Source: an uncultured beta proteobacterium (GTDB taxonomy: Bacteria; Pseudomonadota; Gammaproteobacteria; Burkholderiales; Burkholderiaceae_C). Taken from it: a stretch of DNA of 64,000 bases. Both the position numbers and the translations under genes were made by a program. The notes beneath the pieces were generated by a model that was not told the origin of the DNA, did not search any database, and was given only the letters and a program-made list of their open reading frames with translations. Location of the stretch: NCBI GenBank assembly GCA_903822205.1, contig CAIJOK010000139.1, positions 1 through 64,000 on the forward strand, read 5' to 3'. The first letter of the stretch is position 1, and the number at the start of each line of letters is the position of its first letter. Below, one piece after another: positions 18,663 to 26,893 of this stretch.

Positions 18663-19355
18663 TTAGCGAGCAATGGCATCCAGCCAGGCCTCAAGGTCTG
18701 GCAGCCACTGGTCCACGGCGATGGCCAGGGCGTGTACTCCGCCACTGGCATCCTGGGTGGGTGCATTTTGCCGGACGATAAAGCTGCGCTGCACCGGCTG
18801 CGATACCGGACTGGCCGTGCCCATGCCTGGCAACAAGGTGGCCCGAATGCGCAGCAAACCGGTGCTGTGACCCGGGGTGTCAAACAGTTGGCTGAATTCT
18901 TCAAGCTCCAGGCGCAGGGTAGAGGGTATGGCAGACAAAGCAGTCGGCGCAGGCGTGGGGGCAGAGGCAGCCAGTCTGGATGGGACTGGGGGCAAAAGTT
19001 CGCCAGGATTCAAGACCGTTCGGCGCTCTGCCAATCGGTCTCGCAGGCGCAGTCGAATAAGTTGGGCCGGTGGCATGCTCCAGCGCGCCAAGGCGTAGGG
19101 TCTGGGCTGTAGGGCATCGGCATAAACCAGCCGGTAAAGCACGGACACGCCGTCCAGCCCCGGACTGGCCGTGATGTCTGCCAGCACCAGCGGGGGCAGG
19201 GTTAAAGGGGCCTTGGCCGTTTGGACAGACGGCGCAGATGCCTGCATGACGCCAGGGCCAAAATCATAGACCGCAGGCACAAGGCGTGGCCCAGCGCATC
19301 CGGTTAAAAAGGTCAACAAGGTCAAGAAGGTCAAAAATGTAAAACAACGGGCCAT
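18663..19355 (-). CDS. ABC-transport auxiliary lipoprotein (PqiC/MlaB-cluster type)
   Basis: Predicted outer-membrane-directed lipoprotein, 230 residues from ATG 19355. Its hydrophobic signal contains repeated Thr-Phe-Leu and ends in the lipobox LTGC. The mature part fits the ABC-type transport auxiliary lipoprotein family found with MCE systems: a VYDFGPG-like start, a middle LRLRDRLAERR segment and a C-terminal LPDLEAWLDAI. A longer frame to 19454 exists but would bury the signal peptide. It follows the MlaD-like gene on the same strand, so a role in phospholipid trafficking across the periplasm is inferred. Confidence 0.75.
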   Translation of the reverse strand: MARCFTFLTFLTLLTFLTGCAGPRLVPAVYDFGPGVMQASAPSVQTAKAPLTLPPLVLADITASPGLDGVSVLYRLVYADALQPRPYALARWSMPPAQLIRLRLRDRLAERRTVLNPGELLPPVPSRLAASAPTPAPTALSAIPSTLRLELEEFSQLFDTPGHSTGLLRIRATLLPGMGTASPVSQPVQRSFIVRQNAPTQDASGGVHALAIAVDQWLPDLEAWLDAIAR

Positions 19356-19540
19356 GCCCGGGGTCAAGCAACCACTGACACGGTTAAGCCAAGCGTGGGG
19401 CACGGTGGATTTCAGAGCGTTCAACATGATATATAAAAAAGTTAAATACTTCATCTATGATAAAAAATATCCGCTTAGGCAATAAAGACGGGCGTTGATG
19501 CTAATTTTGTGACAAATATAGCGTATCTAATTTATTTTTA

Positions 19541-20506
19541 TCATTGAACGGGCGATGACACGGGGGCCACAAAGCCAGGCTCGCCCGGGCCCGGGCTGGC
19601 AGCTTGCCGGCCAAAGATCAGGGCTTGCGGGGTGTCCGCCCAGGTTTGAGCGATCTCTTCTGCATGCTGCACCGCACGTGCTGCATCCACCGTGGCACGG
19701 TGGATGTGCGGCAAGGTGTCCGTTTGCAGGGTTTGGCCGGTGGCTATCAAAATGTCGGCACTTTGGCCCAGGCGGTCAAGCGTACCGCCACTGCCGTTCA
19801 TGCGCTCGCTAACCCGCTGAAAAGCCCTGGCTGACATTTGCGTGGCCTGTGCGCTCTCACCCACCTTGACAGAGGTGGCCCGCATGGTGGCAAAGCTGTC
19901 GCGGGTGGTGTCCACCAGTGCCGGCAACAGTTGGCGCGTTTGCGCAGACAGTTGCTGCAAGTCGGCGGCAGCCTGGCCCAGGTGAGCCACTGTGCTGATC
20001 AACACCTGCTGGTTGTTGTCGGACAGCAATTGGTTAAACCGCTGCGATGCCTGCTCCAGTTGCGAAAGCAAATGCTCGCCCTGGTCGGTCAGCTTGCTCA
20101 TCAGACCGGGCCTAAGCGGGATGCGTTGGGCCGCAGAAGGATCAAGGACAGGGGCTGATGCGTTGGTATCGTCCAGTTGAATAAAGGCCAGCCCCGTCAC
20201 CCCCTGAAAGCCCAGTGTGGCGTAGGTGGTGGCGGTGATGGGGGCCTGGTCATCGACGGCAATGTGCACCAAAACCTGCCCCCGGGCTTGGGGGTCAAGG
20301 CGGATGGCCGTGACTTGACCCACAGGCACACCCCGCCAGCGCACGGTCGCCTGGACTTGCAATCCGGTGACATTGACGTGCCCAGACAGCTCATAGGTGC
20401 GTAGCGAACGGGTGTCGCGGGTCAGCCAGATCAGCAGACTGACCAACAAAGACGAAAGCACCAGCACAAAGATACCGGCGGCCAGGGCGTGAGGTTTGTT
20501 TTCCAT
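19541..20506 (-). CDS. MCE/MlaD-family substrate-binding protein
   Basis: 321 residues. One N-terminal membrane helix (residues ~8-28) anchors it in the inner membrane. An MCE domain follows at ~40-115, including VTGLQVQATVRWRGVPVGQV and FQGVTGLAFIQLD. The C-terminal part is a long helical, coiled-coil-like region (130-300) as in PqiB/LetB- or plant-type single-MCE proteins rather than short E. coli MlaD. It is the lipid-binding partner of the ATPase and permease upstream. No second MCE domain is visible. Confidence 0.85.
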   Translation of the reverse strand: MENKPHALAAGIFVLVLSSLLVSLLIWLTRDTRSLRTYELSGHVNVTGLQVQATVRWRGVPVGQVTAIRLDPQARGQVLVHIAVDDQAPITATTYATLGFQGVTGLAFIQLDDTNASAPVLDPSAAQRIPLRPGLMSKLTDQGEHLLSQLEQASQRFNQLLSDNNQQVLISTVAHLGQAAADLQQLSAQTRQLLPALVDTTRDSFATMRATSVKVGESAQATQMSARAFQRVSERMNGSGGTLDRLGQSADILIATGQTLQTDTLPHIHRATVDAARAVQHAEEIAQTWADTPQALIFGRQAASPGPGEPGFVAPVSSPVQ

Positions 20507-20522
20507 GATGGGATGCCAAAAT

Positions 20523-20550
20523 TTAGTGGTTAGTGGTTAGTGGTTAGTGG
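20523..20550. repeat. 7-bp tandem repeat across the mlaF-like stop codon
   Basis: Four copies of TTAGTGG run through the stop codon of the ATPase gene (TTA at 20530-20532 on the minus strand) and its 3' flank. Adding or losing a copy would change the C-terminal residues of the ATPase. Confidence 0.85.
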
Positions 20551-21333
20551 TGAGGGCACGGCAGCCTGCAACAGGGCGCTGGCACGGCGACCGCGCTCGC
20601 CCAAAAAAAACTCTTCGATAAACGGGTGACGGTAAGCCATGACGTTTGCAGCAGTGCCTGAGGTGATGATGTGCTTGTCGGCCACCACGGCGATGCGGGT
20701 GCTGAGCTCAAGCAAAGTGTCGAGGTCGTGCGTGACCATGACCACGGTCAGGTGAAGCTCATGGTGCAGCGAACGCAACAACGCACAAAAGTCGTCCGCA
20801 CTGCCAGGGTCAAGACCCGCTGTGGGTTCGTCCAGCAACAAAAGCGGCGGGTCCATGATCAGCGCTCGCGCCAGGGCCACCCGCTTGATCATGCCACCTG
20901 ACAGATCGGAGGGCATTTTGTGGGCCGCAGAGGGGTCCAGTCCCACCATTTGCAGCTTGACCATCGCCACATCGCGGATCAGGCCGGCGGGCAGGGTGCG
21001 AAGCTCTCGCAGTGCAAAAGCGATGTTGTCGAGCACATCAAAGCTTGAGAACAGCGCACCATGCTGAAACAACATGCCGATGCGGCTGGCGGCCCCCTCA
21101 CGGCCCAGTTGCGACGCAGGTTGCCCTAGCACCTGCACGCGGCCACGAGTGGGTGTGGCCAGCCCCAGCATCTGGCGCAAAAGCAAGGTTTTGCCACTGC
21201 CTGAGCCGCCCACAAGGGACACCAGCTCGCCTTGGCTGATGGACAGGTTCAAGTCCTGGTGAATGACATGCGTGCGTGCGGCGCTGCGAAACACCGACCA
21301 CAGCCCGTCGATCTGAACCACCGGCGGGGTCAT
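20530..21333 (-). CDS. MlaF-like ABC transporter ATP-binding protein
   Basis: 267-residue cytoplasmic ATPase of a retrograde lipid ABC transporter. Walker A GGSGSGKT near residue 43, signature LSGGMIKRVALARAL, Walker B LLLLDEPTAGLDP, and H-loop VMVTHDLDT are all intact. The C-terminal tail is short and ends in residues encoded by the 7-bp repeat. Its start overlaps the end of the permease gene by four bases. MlaF and the permease together drive the MCE protein downstream. Confidence 0.9.
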   Translation of the reverse strand: MTPPVVQIDGLWSVFRSAARTHVIHQDLNLSISQGELVSLVGGSGSGKTLLLRQMLGLATPTRGRVQVLGQPASQLGREGAASRIGMLFQHGALFSSFDVLDNIAFALRELRTLPAGLIRDVAMVKLQMVGLDPSAAHKMPSDLSGGMIKRVALARALIMDPPLLLLDEPTAGLDPGSADDFCALLRSLHHELHLTVVMVTHDLDTLLELSTRIAVVADKHIITSGTAANVMAYRHPFIEEFFLGERGRRASALLQAAVPSPLTTNH

Positions 21334-22487
21334 AGGCCGATATTTTTGAAGATCACCGCAAAGCCTGCGTCCATCAACAGCACTATGGTGATGGACGTGA
21401 CAACCGATGCCGTGGTGCCCCTACCCAGGCTGTCGGTGTCGGGTCTGACGCGCAGACCATAGTGACAGGCGATCAGGGCGATGGCTACACCAAAGGCCAG
21501 CGATTTGCAAAGTGCCAGCCACAAATTACCAACCGACACCACAGCAGGCAATGTGGCAAAAAAATGCGATGGCGTGATGCCCAGCACGGTGTCTGCGGCC
21601 CACACGCCGCCCAGCAGCGCGGCCATCGTCGTCCAGACCGCCACCAGGGGCATGGCCAGCGTCATGGCCAGCGTGCGCGGTAAGACCAGCCTGAAGCCTT
21701 TGGCAATGCCCATCACGCGCATGGCATCGAGTTCTTCGGTCACCCGCATGACACCGATCTGCGCCGTCATGGCCGAGCCTGATCGCCCTGCGATCAAAAT
21801 GGCCGCCAGAATGGGGCCGATCTCGCGGATCAGGGCCACCCCCAAAATGGTCACGATAAAGGTGTTGGCACCATACTGGCGCAATTGGCGTGCGATCAGG
21901 TAAGCCAACACCATGCCGATCATGAAACCCACGAGCGCAGTGACCGGCAATGCAGTGGCACCGATGCGGTACAAATGCCCCGACACGTCGCGCCAAGGGC
22001 CTTTTTGGGGGGCGCGGGCCAGTGTGATGACATCCAGAAGCAGTTGCCCCAACAGACGCAGCATGGCGTGGGCGTGGTCCAGCAGCAGCCACAGGTTTTG
22101 ACCGATACGCCTCACCACATCCACCCAAAGGGTGGGCGCTGATGGTGGTGCGGGTGTGGTGTACTGGGCCACGCGCTCAAGCATGGCGCGGTGGTGAGCC
22201 TGCAAAACCAGTTGCCTGGGCCAGCGGTGGCCCCAGGCGTTCCACAGCAACTGCGCACCGGTGTGGTCCATTCGCTGTAATGCGCTCAAGTCCCAGGCCC
22301 AATCCACCGATGCGCCTGCCGCCCCTGCCAACCCCGCAGTACCTACAGCAACGCCTGACAATGCCTGTTCAATGCCGGCCCACGTTGCAGGGACGGCCAG
22401 TGTGGCAGCACTCCAGCAGCCACCCAGATGGGCACACAGGCCGTCGTGGCCAGATAGCACCAAAAGCGTGGGGGTTAAGTCTGGCAT
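21330..22487 (-). CDS. MlaE-like permease with N-terminal STAS domain
   Basis: 385-residue inner-membrane permease. The N-terminal ~110 residues look like a STAS domain (VDWAWDLSALQRMDHTGAQLLW), which in E. coli is the separate protein MlaB. The rest is a MlaE permease: GHLYRIGATALPVTALVGF, IGPILAAILIAGRSGSAMTAQIG and the ELDAMRVMGI coupling segment. STAS-MlaE fusion is known in several proteobacterial lineages. It is the first gene of the permease-ATPase-MCE-lipoprotein run. Confidence 0.88.
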   Translation of the reverse strand: MPDLTPTLLVLSGHDGLCAHLGGCWSAATLAVPATWAGIEQALSGVAVGTAGLAGAAGASVDWAWDLSALQRMDHTGAQLLWNAWGHRWPRQLVLQAHHRAMLERVAQYTTPAPPSAPTLWVDVVRRIGQNLWLLLDHAHAMLRLLGQLLLDVITLARAPQKGPWRDVSGHLYRIGATALPVTALVGFMIGMVLAYLIARQLRQYGANTFIVTILGVALIREIGPILAAILIAGRSGSAMTAQIGVMRVTEELDAMRVMGIAKGFRLVLPRTLAMTLAMPLVAVWTTMAALLGGVWAADTVLGITPSHFFATLPAVVSVGNLWLALCKSLAFGVAIALIACHYGLRVRPDTDSLGRGTTASVVTSITIVLLMDAGFAVIFKNIGL

Positions 22488-22581
22488 GAGGGAGGTAAAC
22501 GAGTCAAACTGGCGTTATGCGGGCAAAATTTGTGATGCAGCGATGCTGTGGGTGGCTGGCCCAATGTCTGGCCTACATGAA

Positions 22582-25065
22582 TCATGACAGCAGTATTTTT
22601 TCTAACTCTTGGGCAGGTACAGGATGGGAGATCAGGAAACCTTGTGCAAAGTCACATCCGGCAGCCTGCAATAAATCACGTTGCTGCGTTGTTTCCACGC
22701 CCTCGGCAATGACTTTGAGCCCCAGCTTGTGAGCCATCACAATGATGGCATCACACAGGGTCATGTCGCTGGAATTGCATGAGAGGTTACGAACAAACGA
22801 CTGATCGATTTTCAAAAAATCGATGTTGAATTTTCTGAGGTAGGACAACGCGGAGTAGCCGGTTCCAAAATCGTCCAAAGAAACCAGGATGCCCGCTTCG
22901 CGAAATTTCAGTAGGCTGTCGGTCACCGATTGGCTGGCATCCAGAATAAGCCCCTCCGTGATTTCGGCATTGATAAAACGACCAGGCAAATTGATGTCAC
23001 GCAAGTGATCGATCCAGGCATTGAACATCGTGTTGCTGTGGCGAAACTGGGCGGGAGACACATTGATGCTGACCACCAATATCTCGCTGCGCAGGTGACG
23101 CCAATGCTCAGCTTGGCGTGCTGCTTCGTGAAACACCCAGTCGCCAATTGCCACAATCAGACCCGACTCTTCAGCCAATGGAATAAATTCCATGGGATTG
23201 ATCAAACCAAGTCTGGGATGTTGCCATCGAATCAGGGCCTCGACCTTCTCAATGCGACCATTGCTGAGGTTAACGATGGGCTGGTAATAAAGACAAAACT
23301 CGGCACGGCTCAAAGCCGATCTCAAGTCGTTCAAAAGTCGTGAACGTTTTTGAGCGTTTTCTTGCAAATCTGGCGAATAGAAAGCGTGGCGATTGCGGCC
23401 TGCTTCCTTGGCAACATACATAGCCTGGTCGGCACACTTGAAAAGTTCATCCAGCGTGCAGGCATCTTGCGGATACATGGCAACCCCAACGCTGGCCGAG
23501 ACATAGACCACATCACCTTCCAAATCCAGGGACGCAGAAAGTTGCCGCACAATGTCTTCGGCCACCCGCTGAACGCTTCCCGCATCGTCAAGGTTGGTCA
23601 TTAAAACCGTAAATTCATCGCCACCCAGACGGGCCACCGCGTCGGTTTCTCGAACACAAGCGATGATGCGTCTTGAGGCCTCAATCAGCAAGAGATCGCC
23701 TTTTTTGTGACCCAGGGTGTCATTGACCTCCTTGAAACGATCCAGATCAATGAACATCAAAGCCATATTCTGGCTGTCACGGTTGGATTTTCTGATCTCT
23801 TGCGCCAGTCGATCGTGAAACATGCGCCGATTGGGCAGTTGCGTCAGAGAATCAAAATTGGCCTGGTGCCAAATCAGTTCCTCGGACTTCTTCTTCTCAG
23901 TAATATCGGAACATACGCCAATGTAGTTGGCTACCTTGCCCTGTTCGTTAAGTACCTGCTTGAGTGCCAGCCATTCAAGATAAAGCTCACCCTGACTGGT
24001 TCTGTTCCATATTTCCCCTCGCCATGATCCAGATTTTTGAAGCTTTTCCCACATATCCTGGTAAAACTCTGGAGGATGCTTGCCGCTGCTCAAGATTTTT
24101 GGATCGCACCCCAGTACGTCTGCCTCACGGTAACCGGTAATGCTGGTAAACGAAGGGTTAATGGCAACAATGCGATTATCGGCATCTGTGACCACCACAG
24201 CATCAGCGACCGTATTGAACACCGCCAATGCCAGTCGCTTGGCTTCGTCCTTGGCGTGTATCTCGGTCACATCCACTGCCATGGTGATTACCAGGCGGCG
24301 ACCGTCGGGCAAAGGCGGTAAGGGGCCGGATCGAAAATCCCAGACGCAAAAATTGCCATCCAATTTTTTGATGCGGTACTCACCATCGGCACTCCATTCA
24401 ACGTTGGTGCAAAGCTGTGAAATATAGTGTTGCAAACGATCTCGGCGATCTGCATCAATCGCCTTGACAACCCAGGCTGCCACAGTGGGAATGTCTTTGC
24501 GTTTGTAGCCAGAAATTGCCGTCCAGACGCGGCTGATCAGCATCACTTCCCCGCCTTCGGCGTGCAACATGATGGGAATGGGTGCATCGATCAGCGCCTG
24601 ACGAAAACGGGCCTCACTGAGGCTGGTGGCAATCCGCATGGACTCACTGCGCTGCAGTTCGCGTGCGGCCTGTTGGCGACTGTTGTACAGCTCCAGAAAA
24701 ACCCCCACTTTTGACAGCAAAATAAAGTCGTTGAGCGGCTTGAAGATGTAATCGACGGCACCAGACTCGTAGCCTTTGAGTTGATGATCCCTGTCCTCAC
24801 AAGAGGATGTCAGGAAAATGATGGGGATGTGCTGGGTAGAGGCCTCGCCCTTGAGCAGTTGTGCGACTTCGTAGCCGTCCATGTCTGGCATGTCAACGTC
24901 CATCAAAATCAGCGCAAAGTCAGTATCGACACACAGTGCAAGCGCCTCGTTGCCGCTGGAAGCCTGAACAACCTCGCAATTGAGCCTTTGCAACAGTTTA
25001 TGCAATGCAAAACGGTTGTTTTGAAGGTCATCCACAGTGAGAATTTTGGGTTTCGCGTAATGCAT
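22582..25065 (-). CDS. Response regulator with PAS-PAS-GGDEF-EAL domains
   Basis: 827-residue c-di-GMP turnover protein. A receiver domain (residues 7-125; phosphoacceptor Asp in LILMDVDMPDMDGYE) is followed by two PAS domains (~150-270 and ~285-400). A GGDEF domain with intact RLGGDEF and an RETD inhibitory site lies just before it. The EAL domain has KVEALIRW, the DDFGTGYSAL metal motif and a QGFL-type C-terminal motif. Both synthesis and hydrolysis look possible. It is the last gene of the kinase-cheR-cheB run and its ATG meets the cheB stop, so phosphorylation by the upstream hybrid kinase is a fair inference. Confidence 0.92.
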   Translation of the reverse strand: MHYAKPKILTVDDLQNNRFALHKLLQRLNCEVVQASSGNEALALCVDTDFALILMDVDMPDMDGYEVAQLLKGEASTQHIPIIFLTSSCEDRDHQLKGYESGAVDYIFKPLNDFILLSKVGVFLELYNSRQQAARELQRSESMRIATSLSEARFRQALIDAPIPIMLHAEGGEVMLISRVWTAISGYKRKDIPTVAAWVVKAIDADRRDRLQHYISQLCTNVEWSADGEYRIKKLDGNFCVWDFRSGPLPPLPDGRRLVITMAVDVTEIHAKDEAKRLALAVFNTVADAVVVTDADNRIVAINPSFTSITGYREADVLGCDPKILSSGKHPPEFYQDMWEKLQKSGSWRGEIWNRTSQGELYLEWLALKQVLNEQGKVANYIGVCSDITEKKKSEELIWHQANFDSLTQLPNRRMFHDRLAQEIRKSNRDSQNMALMFIDLDRFKEVNDTLGHKKGDLLLIEASRRIIACVRETDAVARLGGDEFTVLMTNLDDAGSVQRVAEDIVRQLSASLDLEGDVVYVSASVGVAMYPQDACTLDELFKCADQAMYVAKEAGRNRHAFYSPDLQENAQKRSRLLNDLRSALSRAEFCLYYQPIVNLSNGRIEKVEALIRWQHPRLGLINPMEFIPLAEESGLIVAIGDWVFHEAARQAEHWRHLRSEILVVSINVSPAQFRHSNTMFNAWIDHLRDINLPGRFINAEITEGLILDASQSVTDSLLKFREAGILVSLDDFGTGYSALSYLRKFNIDFLKIDQSFVRNLSCNSSDMTLCDAIIVMAHKLGLKVIAEGVETTQQRDLLQAAGCDFAQGFLISHPVPAQELEKILLS

Positions 25066-25703
25066 TAATGCACTCCATCTGTGCTGTGACGTAGGGCACA
25101 GTGCGTCAGTATTTTCACAGAAATCTCTTGTAGCGTCAGCACGTGGTCGGCAGCGCCGGTGGCAATGGCTGCCAGGGGCATGGACTCTGCGTAGGCGGTG
25201 GCGGGGTCCTGCACCAGGGTCATTCCGCCAACGTCCTTCACAGCCTTTAGCCCTAGAGCACCGTCACTGTTTGCACCCGTGAGCACAACGCCCATCAAAT
25301 GTTCCCGATAAACGTCGGCGGCTGTCAAAAACAGAACATCCACAGCAGGGCGCACGTAGCACACACGGTCATCGACGGACAGTGCAAAAGTGCGGTCAGC
25401 CTCGATCAACAGGTGGTAGTTGGGGGGGGCCATATAGACGCGCCCTGGTACCACAGGCTCACGCTCGATGGCCTCGGTGACGGGCAGGGCGCAGTGCGAA
25501 TTGAGCAATTGGGATAACAGGCTGGCTCCATCGGGTGGGGTGTGCGCAACGATGATGAACGCAGCGTCCACACCTTGGGGCAACCCGGCTAGCACCACCT
25601 GCAGGGCATGTAGCCCCCCCGCCGAGCAGCCAATGACAACTGCCTCCACGGTAGGCGGTTGGCAGAGATTGGAGACAGCATGAGCTTTGCGCGTAGCAGA
25701 CAT
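25065..25703 (-). CDS. cheB: CheB-type methylesterase without receiver domain
   Basis: 212 residues holding only the CheB catalytic domain, which demethylates or deamidates receptor glutamates. The catalytic triad is visible: GCSAGG (Ser), VAHTPPDG (His) and VVLTGANSDGA (Asp). The usual N-terminal receiver is absent, so activity cannot be switched by direct phosphorylation. It lies one base after the cheR stop. Stand-alone CheB/CheR pairs next to hybrid kinases usually serve non-flagellar signalling. No chemoreceptor is adjacent here. Confidence 0.9.
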   Translation of the reverse strand: MSATRKAHAVSNLCQPPTVEAVVIGCSAGGLHALQVVLAGLPQGVDAAFIIVAHTPPDGASLLSQLLNSHCALPVTEAIEREPVVPGRVYMAPPNYHLLIEADRTFALSVDDRVCYVRPAVDVLFLTAADVYREHLMGVVLTGANSDGALGLKAVKDVGGMTLVQDPATAYAESMPLAAIATGAADHVLTLQEISVKILTHCALRHSTDGVH

Positions 25704-25704
25704 G

Positions 25705-26553
25705 TTATTTGCTTCGAAATATCATGTTGGGGCGGTCAAAATCGGTAAACAGGTCTGCGGACTCGGCTGAACGCAGGCTTTCTTTGGTGCCCAAACAAAG
25801 AAAACCGTGACGACACAGACTGTCATGAAATAAGCGCAAAACCCGATTTTGCAGGCTTGAGTCAAAGTAAATCAGGACATTGCGGCACAAAACAAGTTGA
25901 GTCTCGCAAAACACGTTGTCGGTGACGAGGTTGTGGTGCGCAAAAACAATCCGTTTCCTGAAACGCGCATGAATGCGAAAAAAACCGGCGGTTGCAACGT
26001 AGTAGTCAGACAACGCCCTGGTGCCGCCTGCCTGGACGTAGTTGCGCTCATACTCGTCCAAACGACTGGCCGAAAAAATGCCTTCTTCAGCCTGATGCAG
26101 TGCCGTGTCATTGATGTCCGTGGCGTAGATTTGGACACGATCAAGCAGACCTGCTTCTTCCAACAAAATGGCCAATGAATAGACCTCTTCACCACTGGCA
26201 CAGCCGGCCTGCCATATCTGCAAGCGGGAGTAACTTTTCAAATAGGGAATGATCTGCTCGCGCAGAGACTTGAAGACACTGGAATCCCGAAACATCTCGG
26301 TCACTGGCAGCGAAAGATGTTGCAGAATGGTCGTCAAAAACTCCGGATCATTCAGCGTGGGGGCTATCAATTCGGCGATGCTGTTGCACTGCGCGGACAC
26401 GGCCAATGCCCGTACCCGCCGTTTGAGGGATGCCTTGGCATAGTTTCGAAAATCATAGCCATGCCGATGGAACAAAGCCTCAAGAAAAAGATGCAGCGCT
26501 ATATTTTCAACAGGCTGACCCGCCACAGCAGGTGCGCGTGGTTCATCACTCAT
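25705..26553 (-). CDS. cheR: CheR-type methyltransferase
   Basis: 282-residue SAM-dependent glutamate methyltransferase. An N-terminal helical CheR_N domain (~15-75) is followed by the Rossmann domain with SAM loop WQAGCASGEEVYSLAI and the LCRNVLIYFDSS block. No TPR or PAS extension. It pairs with the receiverless CheB. A 340-bp gap packed with a MITE and a 36-bp inverted repeat separates it from the hybrid kinase upstream, which may have uncoupled the two transcriptionally. Confidence 0.9.
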   Translation of the reverse strand: MSDEPRAPAVAGQPVENIALHLFLEALFHRHGYDFRNYAKASLKRRVRALAVSAQCNSIAELIAPTLNDPEFLTTILQHLSLPVTEMFRDSSVFKSLREQIIPYLKSYSRLQIWQAGCASGEEVYSLAILLEEAGLLDRVQIYATDINDTALHQAEEGIFSASRLDEYERNYVQAGGTRALSDYYVATAGFFRIHARFRKRIVFAHHNLVTDNVFCETQLVLCRNVLIYFDSSLQNRVLRLFHDSLCRHGFLCLGTKESLRSAESADLFTDFDRPNMIFRSK

Positions 26554-26642
26554 GGTCTGGTGTTATGGCCGCCTGAGCGGGTGTGATTCAAACTGATGAA
26601 GAGTTAGGTGTGTCATTGTTTCTGCTCCATAAACTATTACTA

Positions 26643-26770
26643 CTCCACTTTAGACTCTCGAAGATTTATTGAACAAAATCAATGACTTGACGGAATCAGA
26701 ACTTTTTCTACATTGTTATTAGAAATCAACAAGTTAGCTCTTCATGATGTGCTTAATGTCTAAAGTGGAG
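26643..26770. mobile_element. 128-bp MITE with 13-bp ends and 9-bp target duplication
   Basis: Ends are perfect inverted repeats: CTCCACTTTAGAC at 26643-26655 and GTCTAAAGTGGAG at 26758-26770. Both sides are flanked by the direct repeat CTATTACTA (26634-26642 and 26771-26779), a 9-bp target site duplication. The interior is AT-rich and has no coding frame. Structure alone identifies a recent non-autonomous insertion. The parent transposase is not in the window. Confidence 0.85.
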
Positions 26771-26781
26771 CTATTACTATT

Positions 26782-26879
26782 AAATCCCCCCTAACCCCCC
26801 TTTTTCAAAGGGGGGAACAAGTCACGCTTATGCACTGCCATCTTTCCCCCCTTTGAAAAAGGGGGGTTAGGGGGGATTT
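26782..26879. repeat. Palindromic repeat unit: 36-bp perfect inverted repeat
   Basis: A 36-base arm at 26782-26817 (AAATCCCCCCTAACCCCCC, a T5 run, CAAA, G6, AA) is exactly complementary to 26844-26879, with a 26-base spacer. Similar C/G-run palindromic units occur as dispersed repeats in many bacterial genomes (from general knowledge, not searched). It lies two bases past the MITE duplication and 14 bases before the kinase stop codon. As RNA it would form a very stable hairpin that could block read-through or protect mRNA ends. Confidence 0.85.
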
Positions 26880-26893
26880 GAAGTTCTGGAAGG

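Noticed and set aside
26643..26879. CRISPR-like array suspected from stacked inverted repeats
   Set aside because: There are no regularly spaced direct repeats or spacers; the pattern resolves into a MITE with target duplication and one palindromic unit.
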